Assembly (NCBI GenBank): GCA_007748055.1
Contig: CP036279.1
Coordinates: forward strand, 5,208,001 to 5,272,000
Length of the DNA stretch: 64,000 nucleotides
Direction: 5' to 3'
From: Kolteria novifilia
GTDB taxonomy: Bacteria > Planctomycetota > Planctomycetia > Kolteriales > Kolteriaceae
Below, piece after piece: positions 8,793 to 17,456 of this stretch. The notes beneath the pieces were generated by a model. The model worked only from the letters and a program-made list of their open reading frames with translations, did no database searches and had not been told where the DNA came from. Both the position numbers and the translations under genes were made by a program. Each line of letters opens with the position of its first letter. The stretch's first letter is position 1.

Positions 8793-10034
8793 CTAAAGGA
8801 ATGTCTGCAAAATTCCGTCCGCCAAGGGAAGCCCCTCGCGCGTCAACCGGAGCCGTTCCCCGTCGTCGGCGAGGAGGCCCATCGAGACGAACTCGGGCAA
8901 TCGCTCCCCCGTCAGTTCGTCGAGCGAGTACCCGGTCTGCCGCTCGAAGACGGTTCGCTCGACCCCGTCGAGCCGCCGCAAGTTCACAATGAGGGTCTCG
9001 CGTGCCTTGGGCTCCGGCTCGAGTCGCTCTCGCTGCGAGATCGGCGAGCGGCCTTGGGAACAGCGATCGATATACGCGTCGAGTTCGCGTGTGTTGAGAG
9101 TGCGTTCCCCGTCGACGTACGCGGCCGCCCCCGTGCCGAAGCCGTAGTAGGCCGCGTTGGCCCAGTAAATCAGGTTGTGCTCGCAACGCCAGGCTTCTTC
9201 GCCCTCGGCGGGCGCCGGCATCGCGAAGTTGGAGACTTCGTAGTGATCCCAACCCGCGGCGGTCGTTCGGTCGATGACATGGTCGAACATTTGGCGTTCG
9301 AGTTCCTCATCCACCGGTTGGACGATCCCCAGACGCCGCTCCTTCCAGAGCTTGGTCCCCTTCTCGTAGGTCAACCCATACGCCGAAAGATGCCTTAGCG
9401 GCAGCGTGAAGGCTCGCTCGAGGTCCGACTTCCAGTTCTCCAGCGTTTGGCCCGGGACGCCGAAGATGAGGTCGATCGACACGTTGGTGATGCCGACATC
9501 GCCGAGCAAGCCAACCGCCCGCCCGACCGATTCCGGGTCGTGATCGCGTTCGAGTGCCCGGAGCATGCGCGGCTCGAACGACTGGGCCCCCAAGCTGACG
9601 CGGTTGACGCCGTGGCGGGCGAGCACGTCGACCTTGGCCTCGGTCAGCGTGTTGGGGTTGGCCTCCACCGTGAACTCCGCAAGTGACTGGACGGGAAACC
9701 AGCGATTGGTCAATTCGAGAAGCCGGTCGAGTTGGTCGGGTTCCAAGTAGGTTGGCGTGCCCCCCCCGATGAAGATCGTCCGCAGGCTCTTGGGGCCGTC
9801 GAGGATCGCTGCCATCTCGGCCGCGAGGGCATCGAGGTAATCGTCGCGGCGGTCATCTCGACCGGTGACACTGGCGAAGTCACAGTAGCCGCACTGATGG
9901 GCGCAGAACGGCACGTGCAGGTAGGCCGCCTTGGGGACAAAGTGAGTTGCTCCGGTCGCGGCATCCCGAGAGTCAGCGGCGGGTGGTCGCGATGCTTGTG
10001 TCGTGTTGTCGATCCCTTGGTCCATGTCAATCAC
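8793..10034 (-). CDS. hemW: Radical SAM HemW-family protein (heme chaperone type)
   Basis: A 413-residue protein, a little longer than usual because of an N-terminal tail of about 30 residues. YLHVPFCAHQCGYCDF (38-53) carries the C-x3-C-x2-C radical SAM cluster site (C44, C48, C51), followed by Asp-Phe where true coproporphyrinogen oxidases HemN have a fourth Cys; that argues for HemW. GGGTPTYL, VEANPNT, VSLGAQSF and YGLTYEKGT follow in family order. HemW binds heme and is thought to deliver it to respiratory proteins. A GTG at 10034 with AGGAA upstream is the preferred start; ATG at 10025 is possible. It is leftward, downstream of trmL. Confidence 0.93.
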   Translation of the reverse strand: MIDMDQGIDNTTQASRPPAADSRDAATGATHFVPKAAYLHVPFCAHQCGYCDFASVTGRDDRRDDYLDALAAEMAAILDGPKSLRTIFIGGGTPTYLEPDQLDRLLELTNRWFPVQSLAEFTVEANPNTLTEAKVDVLARHGVNRVSLGAQSFEPRMLRALERDHDPESVGRAVGLLGDVGITNVSIDLIFGVPGQTLENWKSDLERAFTLPLRHLSAYGLTYEKGTKLWKERRLGIVQPVDEELERQMFDHVIDRTTAAGWDHYEVSNFAMPAPAEGEEAWRCEHNLIYWANAAYYGFGTGAAAYVDGERTLNTRELDAYIDRCSQGRSPISQRERLEPEPKARETLIVNLRRLDGVERTVFERQTGYSLDELTGERLPEFVSMGLLADDGERLRLTREGLPLADGILQTFL

Positions 10035-10069
10035 CGGCGATTTCCTGATGCCCTTGCTGCGGCGTCAAC

Positions 10070-10136
10070 CAGCAAGCCCACCTCTATGGTGTCACAACCC
10101 GCTTGCCCACCTCTATGGTGTGGGCATGGCACCCCG
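10070..10136. repeat. Family B-like repeat, inverted and degenerate
   Basis: Two blocks reading CCCACCTCTATGGTGT, the second continuing GGGCATGGCACCCC, the reverse complement of the family B lead GGGTGCCATGCCCA. TGCCCAC and GTGGGCA can pair. It ends 29 bases beyond the trmL stop codon. Confidence 0.6.
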
Positions 10137-10164
10137 ATTTGGGATAGGACTGTGCTCGAGTGAG

Positions 10165-10620
10165 TCAGGTGCACTGTCTCAGTCCCTCATACAGAGCGAT
10201 CCCGACCGACGTCGCTAGGTTTAGACTACGAACGCGCTCATCGAGGATGGGAATCCGCCAGCATCGCTCGGTCTGGCGCAGGAGACTCGGCGGCAGGCCA
10301 CGGGTCTCGCAGCCGAACACCAGGATCGACTCGGGGAGGTAACTCGCCTCGGTGTAAAGACGTTCCGCTCGGGCGGAGAAGAAATAGACCGGGGCCGCCG
10401 GCAACACCTCTTGGCAGCTCGGCCAATCGACGTGTGTTTGGACTTCGACCAGCGGGCTATAGTCGAGCCCCGCGCGCTTGAGCCGACGATCGTCGAGACG
10501 AAACCCGAGCCTCCCCACCAGATGAAGCGACGAGCCGGTCGCGGCGCAGAGCCTGGTGATCGCCCCCGTGTTCGCGGGGATCTCCGGTTCAATCAGTACG
10601 ACATGAAAATTCGCCATCAT
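10165..10620 (-). CDS. trmL: tRNA (cytidine(34)-2'-O)-methyltransferase
   Basis: A 151-residue protein, the normal TrmL length. It is a SPOUT methyltransferase: VVLIEPEIPANTGAITRLCA (7-26) gives the conserved N-terminal PxIPxNTG motif, LVFGCETRGLP (about 105-115) the knot region and RSLNLATSVGIALYE (130-144) the AdoMet-binding C-terminal loop with its NLxxSVxI pattern. It methylates the ribose of the wobble nucleotide in tRNA-Leu isoacceptors in bacteria studied. The two consecutive ATG codons at 10620 and 10617 leave the exact start open. It is leftward upstream of hemW with 130 bases between them. Confidence 0.93.
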   Translation of the reverse strand: MMANFHVVLIEPEIPANTGAITRLCAATGSSLHLVGRLGFRLDDRRLKRAGLDYSPLVEVQTHVDWPSCQEVLPAAPVYFFSARAERLYTEASYLPESILVFGCETRGLPPSLLRQTERCWRIPILDERVRSLNLATSVGIALYEGLRQCT

Positions 10621-10820
10621 CTGCCCAAACGATCGTTCGTCGCCCCGAGAATCGCGAGTTTCCTTCCGACGGGGAACTCACTGATGCCGATCAGATGGTA
10701 GGCTCCCCCAGGAGAGCGTGCGCCGGTCGCCCCGCGACACCTCTCGCACCATTCCTATGAGAGCCTGCCGTTCGGCGATGACTCCCTCCCGATCGAAACC
10801 ACGGCTCGGAAGACGCACGC

Positions 10821-13154
10821 ATGGAATCGACGCGCGATCTGAAACGGGACCTTCTCGGGGTTCTCTTCTCCCTGGCGACGCTCTTCATCGGTGCCAGCCT
10901 CACCAGTTACGATCCGGCCGACCCGCCGTCGACGATCGTCTATCCACTCAACGAATCGGTGGAGAACTGGTGCGGTCCGCTGGGAGCCTCCTTGGCGTGG
11001 CACTCGGTCGACTGGTTCGGCCCCGCCGCCTTCGGGTTGTGCCTCTTGACGACCCTCTTCGCGGTCGGTTGTTTCCGGCGTCATTCGATCGTCGACCTCG
11101 CCCGGCGTGCCTCGGGCGTCATTCTCTGCATGATTGTCGTCGCCGCGTTCCTTTCCCGGACCGGCTCAACGCCACCCTGGCTCTCGGTCGCGGGCAACGG
11201 AGGCATGGTCGGGCTGTTGCTCGGACGGATGCTGGAGGAGAACGTTTCGCTCGTCGGCTCGCTGATGATTCTCGGCATCGCCCTCTTGTGCGGCTTGATG
11301 CTCGCGTGTGATCAGCTCGTCATGATGGGCGGCCACTGGCTGCGCACGACGGGCTTGGGCCTGCTTCAGCTCGGCCAACGGCTGCTCGCGGGCATCGCGT
11401 TCCGGTTCCTCTTGATCGCGCGTGGCTTGGTCATGCTCCTCTTGGATCGGCTCGCCCGACTTCGCCCATCGCTGGGAACGCCCAAGTCGGCGAGCACGGG
11501 CCAAGCGGCCTTCACCCCGGCCGTCGCCGCCCCAACCAACGCGGCGCCGCAAGAGGGGACCGTCGCGAAGACTCCCTCGACTTGGATGAAGCCCAAGGAG
11601 TCCAAACCGGTCACCTCGACGTTGGCGAGTCTGCTGAGCTTCTCGACGGCGGAGAACTCGCTCCCCGACCTGGCGATCCTCGACGAACCCGAATCGGTCG
11701 ACGAGTCCAAACGCGACGAAACCGTCCTCGCCCAGGGCGAGATGCTCAAGAGTGTCTTTGCCGAGTTCAACATGGAGATTGAGGTCGTCGAGTGGCATAC
11801 CGGCCCGGTCATCACGCAGTTCGAGATCGCGCTACCGCCGGGACTTCGCACCAGCAAGGTGAAGGGGCTCTCCGACGACGTCGCGCGAGCGATGAAAGCG
11901 ACCACCGTCCGCATCGTCGCGCCGATCCCTGGGAAGAACACCGTCGGCGTCGAGGTCCCCAACGAGGACCGCGTCACCGTTCGCATCCGGGCGTTGATCG
12001 AAGAGACGACGGCCGCAAGCAACAAGATGCGACTGCCTCTCTTCATCGGCGAGGACGTCAAGGGCGACGCACTGGTCTATGACCTCGCGAAGATGCCTCA
12101 CCTGTTGATCGCCGGCCGAACCGGCACGGGTAAGTCGGTCTGTCTCAACGCGTTGATTTTGAGCATCCTCCTGACGCGCACGCCCGAGCAAGTCCGCTTG
12201 CTCATGATCGATCCGAAGATGGTCGAGTTGTCGCTCTACAAGGACATTCCGCATCTGATGCACCCGGTTGTCACCGACATGAAGAAGGCCGAAGCCCTTC
12301 TCGGGTGGGCGGTCGACAAGATGGAAGAGCGCTACACGCTCCTCTCGAGCGTCGGCGTCCGTCACATCGATGGCTACAACAAGCTGACGCCGGAGGAACG
12401 ACTCCAGCGCGTCGGGCCCCTCGACGACGACTCGCCGACACGGCTGCCGGATCATCTGCCGTACATTCTCATCTTCGCGGACGAGATGGCCGACCTGATG
12501 ATGACGGCGCCGAAAGAGGTCGAGTCGCACATCATCCGGCTCGCCCAAAAATCGCGTGCGGTCGGCATCCACCTCATCCTCGCGACGCAAAAGCCGACGG
12601 TCGACGTCATCACCGGCCTCATCAAGTCGAACCTCCCCGCGCGAATCGCATTCCAAGTCGCTTCCCGCAGCGACAGCCGGGTCGTCCTCGACGAGATGGG
12701 GGCCGACAAACTGCTGGGCAACGGCGACATGCTCTTCCTCGTTCCCGGCACCAGCAACCTCATGCGAGCTCAGGGAACGTTCGTCAGCGACGACGAAGTG
12801 ACCCGCGTGGTCGAGTTCCTCAAACAGCAGCCGACGCCCGAGAATGGCGAAGGCCCGATCGATCTCGACGCCCGCACCGACGAACCGATCGACACCGGCG
12901 AAGTTCAGAATCTCTCCGATCGCGACCCGCTCTACGAGCAGGCGGTTGACGTCATCATCAACGCCCAGCGGGGAAGCGTGAGTCTGCTCCAACGGGCGCT
13001 GGGAATCGGCTACGGCCGCGGCGCTCGACTCATCGACTTCATGGCCGAAGATGGCATCGTCGGGGAATACAACGGATCGCAAGCTCGCGAGGTCCTCTAC
13101 TCCCCTGAGGACTGGGCCCAGGCTCGTGAACATCTCTTCAGCAACGCCGGATGA
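10821..13154 (+). CDS. ftsK: DNA translocase FtsK/SpoIIIE
   Basis: A 777-residue protein. The first about 200 residues hold four transmembrane segments, then a Pro/Ala/Ser-rich linker to about 290. The motor domain has AGRTGTGKSVCLN (Walker A, about 431-443) and YILIFADEMADLMM (Walker B, about 546-559), plus LILATQKP and IAFQVASRSDSR. The C-terminal winged-helix gamma domain (about 705-775) is present. FtsK pumps the chromosome terminus across the septum and activates XerCD. Length is nearer SpoIIIE than E. coli FtsK because the linker is short. Notably, many planctomycetes lack FtsZ, so the cell-division partner set may differ. The gene is about 40 bases upstream of the lyase gene. Confidence 0.95.
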   Translation: MESTRDLKRDLLGVLFSLATLFIGASLTSYDPADPPSTIVYPLNESVENWCGPLGASLAWHSVDWFGPAAFGLCLLTTLFAVGCFRRHSIVDLARRASGVILCMIVVAAFLSRTGSTPPWLSVAGNGGMVGLLLGRMLEENVSLVGSLMILGIALLCGLMLACDQLVMMGGHWLRTTGLGLLQLGQRLLAGIAFRFLLIARGLVMLLLDRLARLRPSLGTPKSASTGQAAFTPAVAAPTNAAPQEGTVAKTPSTWMKPKESKPVTSTLASLLSFSTAENSLPDLAILDEPESVDESKRDETVLAQGEMLKSVFAEFNMEIEVVEWHTGPVITQFEIALPPGLRTSKVKGLSDDVARAMKATTVRIVAPIPGKNTVGVEVPNEDRVTVRIRALIEETTAASNKMRLPLFIGEDVKGDALVYDLAKMPHLLIAGRTGTGKSVCLNALILSILLTRTPEQVRLLMIDPKMVELSLYKDIPHLMHPVVTDMKKAEALLGWAVDKMEERYTLLSSVGVRHIDGYNKLTPEERLQRVGPLDDDSPTRLPDHLPYILIFADEMADLMMTAPKEVESHIIRLAQKSRAVGIHLILATQKPTVDVITGLIKSNLPARIAFQVASRSDSRVVLDEMGADKLLGNGDMLFLVPGTSNLMRAQGTFVSDDEVTRVVEFLKQQPTPENGEGPIDLDARTDEPIDTGEVQNLSDRDPLYEQAVDVIINAQRGSVSLLQRALGIGYGRGARLIDFMAEDGIVGEYNGSQAREVLYSPEDWAQAREHLFSNAG

Positions 13155-13194
13155 ACCGGTGCACGCCGCCATTCTCGGCGCATAAGATGACGGG

Positions 13195-14043
13195 ATGAAA
13201 CCCACGAAACGATTGAGACAACTTCTGGCCCAGCCCGCGTTGATCCGCGCTCCGGGAGTTCATGATGCCTTCAGCGCTCGCGTCGCGGTCCAAGCCGGGG
13301 CCGAGTGCCTTTTCCTCGGTGGCTTCGGAGCGACGGCGAGCACCCTCGGCATGCCCGATCTGAGTCTGTTGACGATGACGGAGATGGCCGAAGCGATTCG
13401 TCGGGCCTGTGGCGCGATCGACGTTCCCCTGATTGGCGACGCCGATACCGGCTACGGAGATCGCCATCAGATCGCCCGCACCGTTCGCGAGTTCGAACGG
13501 GCCGGAGCCGCGGGACTGCTGATCGAGGACCAAGTCTTCCCCAAGCGATGTGGTCACTTTCCCGGCAAGCAGATCGTTTCCATCGAGGAAATGCTCGAGC
13601 GGCTCGATGCCGCCCTGCAAGCTCGCGGCGACGATGACTTCGTGATCATCGCGCGCACCGACGCCCGTGCGGTCGATGGTCTTGACCTGGCGATCATGCG
13701 CGGGCAGCGGTTCGCCGAGGCGGGGGCCGACATGGTCTTCGTCGAGGCTCCCAAAACGGCCGAAGAACTTCGCCGCGTCGCCAGCGAGATCGATCGGCCG
13801 CAGTTGGCTAACATGCTCACCGGTGGCCAAACACCGATCCTCGCCGCGGATGAACTCGAGCAGCTCGGTTTTCGCATCGCGGCCTATCCGGTGGAGAGCC
13901 TCATGGTTTCGGCTTGGGCGATCGACCGCATGGTCAAAACGCTCCTCAGGGAGGGCCGCATCGATGGGCTTACCGACGAAATGCTCAGTTTCGCCGAACT
14001 GAAGGATCTGCTTGGGATCGAGACATTCCTTCGCGGGCGCTAG
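13195..14043 (+). CDS. Isocitrate lyase/PEP mutase superfamily enzyme
   Basis: A 282-residue TIM-barrel protein. GDADTGYGD (about 81-89) gives the metal-binding Asp, LLIEDQ the next acidic pair, and KRCGHFPGK (117-125) the catalytic loop with the Cys used as acid in isocitrate and methylisocitrate lyases. IIARTDAR follows. The length matches methylisocitrate lyase PrpB, carboxyphosphonoenolpyruvate mutase and oxaloacetate decarboxylase members, which cannot be separated here. No prpC or prpD gene is close, so a methylcitrate cycle role is not supported. Only six bases separate its stop from the cyclase gene, so the two are probably co-transcribed. Confidence 0.88.
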   Translation: MKPTKRLRQLLAQPALIRAPGVHDAFSARVAVQAGAECLFLGGFGATASTLGMPDLSLLTMTEMAEAIRRACGAIDVPLIGDADTGYGDRHQIARTVREFERAGAAGLLIEDQVFPKRCGHFPGKQIVSIEEMLERLDAALQARGDDDFVIIARTDARAVDGLDLAIMRGQRFAEAGADMVFVEAPKTAEELRRVASEIDRPQLANMLTGGQTPILAADELEQLGFRIAAYPVESLMVSAWAIDRMVKTLLREGRIDGLTDEMLSFAELKDLLGIETFLRGR

Positions 14044-14049
14044 TGGCCG

Positions 14050-14709
14050 ATGTACGACCTCACCCTTCCCATCGATGACCGACTCCCAATCTACCCGGGC
14101 GATCCCGCCCCACGTTTGGAGCGCGTCACCTCGATTGACCGAGGGGATCATCTCAATCTGTCGAGCCTCTCCACCGGCTGCCATGTCGGAACCCACTTGG
14201 ATGTCCCGCTGCACTTTCTCGCGAGTGGGGAGGATGTGGCGTCGCTCGCGGCCGACCGTCTCATCGGCAAGGCTCGCGTTGTCGACATCGCCGCCGAAGA
14301 GGCAATCGCTCGTCACCATCTCGAACCGCTCGGGTTGCCGCGCCGGACGCACTTGCTCTTCCGAACTCCGTCGGGGCACATGCTCCATCAACCGGCGTTT
14401 CGCGCCGACTACGTCTGCATGGCTCCCGCCGCGGCGAAGTACTTGCTGGAACTCGAGCCGCTCTCGATCGGTATCGACACCTATAGTCTCGACCCGGCCG
14501 ACTCGACGACGTTTCCCGCTCACCGAACGCTTGCGGAACGAGGGGTTCCGGTCGTTGTCTGTCTCGATCTTCAGCGGGTACCGAGCGGGGACTACCTCTA
14601 CGCCTGCCTCCCCCTTCGCCTTCCCGGCGCCGACGGCTCTCCCGTCCGGGCGGTCCTCTTCGAGAAGGAGGAATGGTTGGCCCTCGCGTCCGACGAGCAT
14701 CAAGCCTGA
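14050..14709 (+). CDS. Cyclase family protein (kynurenine formamidase-like)
   Basis: A 219-residue protein of the KynB/cyclase fold. YDLTLPIDDRLPIYPGDP (2-19) and HVGTHLDVPLHF (45-56) match the family pattern H-x-G-T-H-x-D-x-P-x-H, whose His and Asp residues bind the metal pair. YSLDP (about 145) is also conserved. Members hydrolyse N-formylkynurenine or cyclic amides and esters; the true substrate here is unknown. It begins 6 bases after the lyase gene and is likely translated from the same mRNA, which hints that the two act on related carboxylic acids, though this is inference. Confidence 0.85.
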   Translation: MYDLTLPIDDRLPIYPGDPAPRLERVTSIDRGDHLNLSSLSTGCHVGTHLDVPLHFLASGEDVASLAADRLIGKARVVDIAAEEAIARHHLEPLGLPRRTHLLFRTPSGHMLHQPAFRADYVCMAPAAAKYLLELEPLSIGIDTYSLDPADSTTFPAHRTLAERGVPVVVCLDLQRVPSGDYLYACLPLRLPGADGSPVRAVLFEKEEWLALASDEHQA

Positions 14710-14874
14710 TGCCCCCGACGTGAAAATAACGGCCACGAGAATTGAACAATGACTCTCCTTGTCGCACCGGATTGCCGTACAAGAGTGGAGAGGCGGCGGT
14801 TGCTTCGTCCGGCTCACGGCGCAAGATGAACTCGATAGGATCGCGAGCGGCCCACTTCAGCGGAGAGGCACTTC

Positions 14875-15711
14875 ATGACGGAACCATTTCGTGTCGCCGG
14901 CGTGCAAATGGATGTGGAGATCGGTCAACCGAGAGCAAACTGCGAACGCATCGAGGCCTTTCTCGCCGAAACCGCCGTCGAGGACGTCAGCCTGACGGTC
15001 TTCCCCGAGTGCTCCATTTCCGGCTACTGCTTCGAGGATCTCGACGAAGCCAAAGAGGTCGCCGAGCCCATCGGCGGGCCATCGACCGAGCGTCTCGTCG
15101 CCGCGTGCGCGAAGCATGGCTCGCATGCGATCGTCGGCCTCTTGGAGCGTCAGGGCGACGAGGTCTACAACAGTTGCTGCCTTCTCGGCCCCCAAGGAGT
15201 GGTCGCGACCTATCGCAAGACCCACCTCCCCCACCTGGGCATCGATCGGTTCACCACGCCGGGAGAAGGCCCCTTCGAATGTCACGAGATCCGCGACATC
15301 AAGGTCGGCATGCACATCTGCTACGATGCGCGTTTCCCCGAAGTCTGCCGGGCGCTGGCCCTTTCGGGGTCGGACTTGGTCGTCCTGCCGACGAACTGGC
15401 CCGCCGAGTCGGTCAACACCTCGGGCGTCTTGCCCGCGGCTCGTTCGTTCGAAAACAAGGTCTACTTTCTGGCGGTCAACCGGATCGGTCACGAGCGGGG
15501 AACCCACTTTCCCGGCCGAAGCATCTTTTGCGATCCCTGGGGAAACACGCTGGCCCGGGCCGAAGAGGACCGCGAGGAGATCCTCATCGCCGAGGTCGAT
15601 CCCGCCAAGGCTCGCGAGAAGAACCTGGTGCGACGGCCCGGCACCTACGAGTTGCACCTCTTTAACGATCGGCGCCCCGACCTCTATGGAGCGTTGACGA
15701 AAGAGGATTGA
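14875..15711 (+). CDS. Carbon-nitrogen hydrolase (nitrilase superfamily)
   Basis: A 278-residue amidohydrolase. The catalytic triad is complete: Glu45 in VFPECSISGY, Lys115 in YRKTHLP and Cys149 in MHICYDARFPE. GAERF-like substrate residues and LPTNWPAE follow in the usual order, so an amide or carbamoyl substrate is likely. The sequence most resembles the branch of general omega-amidases and N-carbamoyl hydrolases, but specificity cannot be decided. SD-like GGAGAGG lies upstream of the ATG at 14875. The stop is three bases from the convergent cutA stop, so the two transcripts overlap at their 3' ends. Confidence 0.92.
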   Translation: MTEPFRVAGVQMDVEIGQPRANCERIEAFLAETAVEDVSLTVFPECSISGYCFEDLDEAKEVAEPIGGPSTERLVAACAKHGSHAIVGLLERQGDEVYNSCCLLGPQGVVATYRKTHLPHLGIDRFTTPGEGPFECHEIRDIKVGMHICYDARFPEVCRALALSGSDLVVLPTNWPAESVNTSGVLPAARSFENKVYFLAVNRIGHERGTHFPGRSIFCDPWGNTLARAEEDREEILIAEVDPAKAREKNLVRRPGTYELHLFNDRRPDLYGALTKED

Positions 15712-15714
15712 GGC

Positions 15715-16038
15715 TCAGCCGTCCGGGGCGGTCTCTACCGCGATCCACTGCAGAAAGGCGGGGTTTCCCCCTTGGATGGGAACCGCCACGATGCAAGGAC
15801 AGGCATAGGAGTGAAGCGACTTGACCTTCTCGATGAGGTCCGCGAGTTGCTCGCTGGTCGTCTTCGCCAAGAGGACGACCTCCTTGTCCTCCTGGATCTT
15901 GCCCTCCCAACGGTAGATCGACGTCATCGGCTCGATCATGTTGACGCACGCGGCGAGCCGCTCTTGCACGAGGGCCTGGCCGATGGTGCGTGCTTCCTCG
16001 CGCTCTCCCGTCGTCATGTAGACGAGCATCGCCGTCAT
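15715..16038 (-). CDS. cutA: Divalent cation tolerance protein CutA
   Basis: A 107-residue CutA1, the usual size. ERLAACVNMIEPMTSIYRW (26-44) is the family core with the conserved ACVN and Y-x-W, followed by VLLAKTT and SYACPCIVAVPI. The fold is ferredoxin-like and trimeric, and the role in copper tolerance remains debated. The ATG at 16038 overlaps the stop of the upstream regulator by four bases (ATGA at 16035-16038), so translation is probably coupled. Pairing with a SpoIIE-type phosphatase is not something I know to be common. Confidence 0.93.
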   Translation of the reverse strand: MTAMLVYMTTGEREEARTIGQALVQERLAACVNMIEPMTSIYRWEGKIQEDKEVVLLAKTTSEQLADLIEKVKSLHSYACPCIVAVPIQGGNPAFLQWIAVETAPDG

Positions 16039-17303
16039 GATCGTGTCTCCCGTTCGATGGGGCGTGTCCCCGGTTCGTCCGAACTGGCCTCCGGCTCGCC
16101 AATTTCAACCCCGATGAGTGTCACGTCGTCGCTCAGCTCCTCGCATTGGGTCCACTCCTTGATCCGGCGTTCGAGGACGTTCAGGCTCTCGGCCAAGGGG
16201 ACTTCACGACATTCCTCAAGCGTTTCGAGCAAACGAGCCGTCGCGAACATCTCCCTGTCGGGAGTCATCGCCTCGGTCACGCCGTCGGAATAGAGGTAGA
16301 GGCGATCGCCCGGCTCGAATTCGATCTCATGATCCTGATACTTCGCTTCGGTGATCATGCCGACCGGAAAGGAGGGATGTTCGAGAACTCGACATTTCCC
16401 CGATCGTGGAATAAGCGCCGGCCCCGGATGCCCGGTCGTGACGAATCGGAAGCGGCGCGTGCGCCAACTGATCACGCCGTAGACCATCGTGAAGTAGTGC
16501 TTCGTCATCGGATCCCAGGCGAAGCGTTGATTCAAGGCGACCGCCACTTCCGAAGGCTCGAGAAAGCTCTTGGCGAAGGCGTCGTATTTTTGCCGCAGCA
16601 GGACCGATCCGGGATTCTGAATCGGGGACATGATTCGGCTCAAGGTGACCGACAACAGCGCGGCGGGAACGCCGTGGCCACTAACGTCGAGCACGTAGAG
16701 TCCGACGTGCTCCTCGTCGAGCGGAAAGATGTTGAGAATGTCCCCCGCCAATTCATCGCACGGGAGAAACGAGTAGGCGAATGACAGGCCCATGACATTG
16801 GGAAGGATCTTGGGCAGCAACGCCTGCTGGGCTCTGGCCCCGGCCTCGAGATCGGCTTTCATTTTCCGATTCGCGACCGAGATCTCCGAGTTGAGCGACT
16901 CGAGTTGCTCGGTACGATGCGCGAGGTTGTGCTCGAGCTGCAAGATGCGCTCGGCGACCCGCAGACGCACCCGCAGTTCTTCCTGGTCGAAGGGTTTGCT
17001 GAGGTAGTCGTCGGCGCCCGCCTCCAGGCCGGTGATCAATGCGTCCCGGTCCGATTTCGCGGTCAGTAGCAGGATGAAGGTGTAGAAGATCGATTGCCGA
17101 TCGCGAATCCGCCGAATCAGTTCGAGTCCATCGACCTCGGGCATCATCCAATCGGTGATGACGCAAGGGATCGCGTCCGCCTCGAGGCAGTCGAGGGCGC
17201 GCTGGCCATCCTCGGCCTCGAGCACGTCATGCCCCCAACCCGCGAGAAAGTGCCGCAAGAGCGCCCGTGTCGCGGGATCGTCCTCGGCGATGAGAATCCG
17301 CAT
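16035..17303 (-). CDS. Response regulator with SpoIIE-type PP2C phosphatase output
   Basis: A 422-residue two-domain regulator. Residues 1-120 form a receiver: acidic pair D8-D9, phosphoacceptor Asp51 in VITDWMMPEVDG and the conserved Lys in LSKPFD. A coiled-coil linker (about 122-165, HNLAHRTEQLESLN) leads to a PP2C-like phosphatase: SFLPCDELAGDIL, YVLDVSGHGVPAAL with the metal Asp, then LYSDGVTEA. Such RsbU/RssB-like proteins dephosphorylate anti-sigma-factor antagonists in partner-switching cascades. No sensor kinase or anti-sigma gene adjoins it. It is the first gene of a coupled pair with cutA. Confidence 0.92.
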   Translation of the reverse strand: MRILIAEDDPATRALLRHFLAGWGHDVLEAEDGQRALDCLEADAIPCVITDWMMPEVDGLELIRRIRDRQSIFYTFILLLTAKSDRDALITGLEAGADDYLSKPFDQEELRVRLRVAERILQLEHNLAHRTEQLESLNSEISVANRKMKADLEAGARAQQALLPKILPNVMGLSFAYSFLPCDELAGDILNIFPLDEEHVGLYVLDVSGHGVPAALLSVTLSRIMSPIQNPGSVLLRQKYDAFAKSFLEPSEVAVALNQRFAWDPMTKHYFTMVYGVISWRTRRFRFVTTGHPGPALIPRSGKCRVLEHPSFPVGMITEAKYQDHEIEFEPGDRLYLYSDGVTEAMTPDREMFATARLLETLEECREVPLAESLNVLERRIKEWTQCEELSDDVTLIGVEIGEPEASSDEPGTRPIERETRS

Positions 17304-17392
17304 CGCTTCCGCCTAATCTTGGTTCTCGCCCCAGAGTCTGTCCGTCGCGGGGAGCAGCCACCGCGCGCGACGCCAACACGATCGAGTTCGAA

Positions 17393-17420
17393 GAGAGGAT
17401 CCCCCGCGACGGGATCTCTC
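17393..17420 (-). terminator. Probable terminator downstream of ftr
   Basis: GATCCC (17398-17403) and GGGATC (17411-17416) form a perfect 6-bp stem, extended by GAGAG and CTCTC with one offset base. It lies 37-64 bases past the ftr stop. The trailing sequence on the transcribed strand is only weakly T-rich (TTCG), so efficiency is uncertain. Confidence 0.45.
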
Positions 17421-17456
17421 CCGAGACCGCATTATCATAACCGCGGCCCCACCCGG

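Noticed and set aside
13138-14817. 559-codon leftward frame across the lyase and cyclase genes
   Set aside because: It spans two well-supported genes on the other strand and has the charged, low-complexity make-up of a GC shadow.
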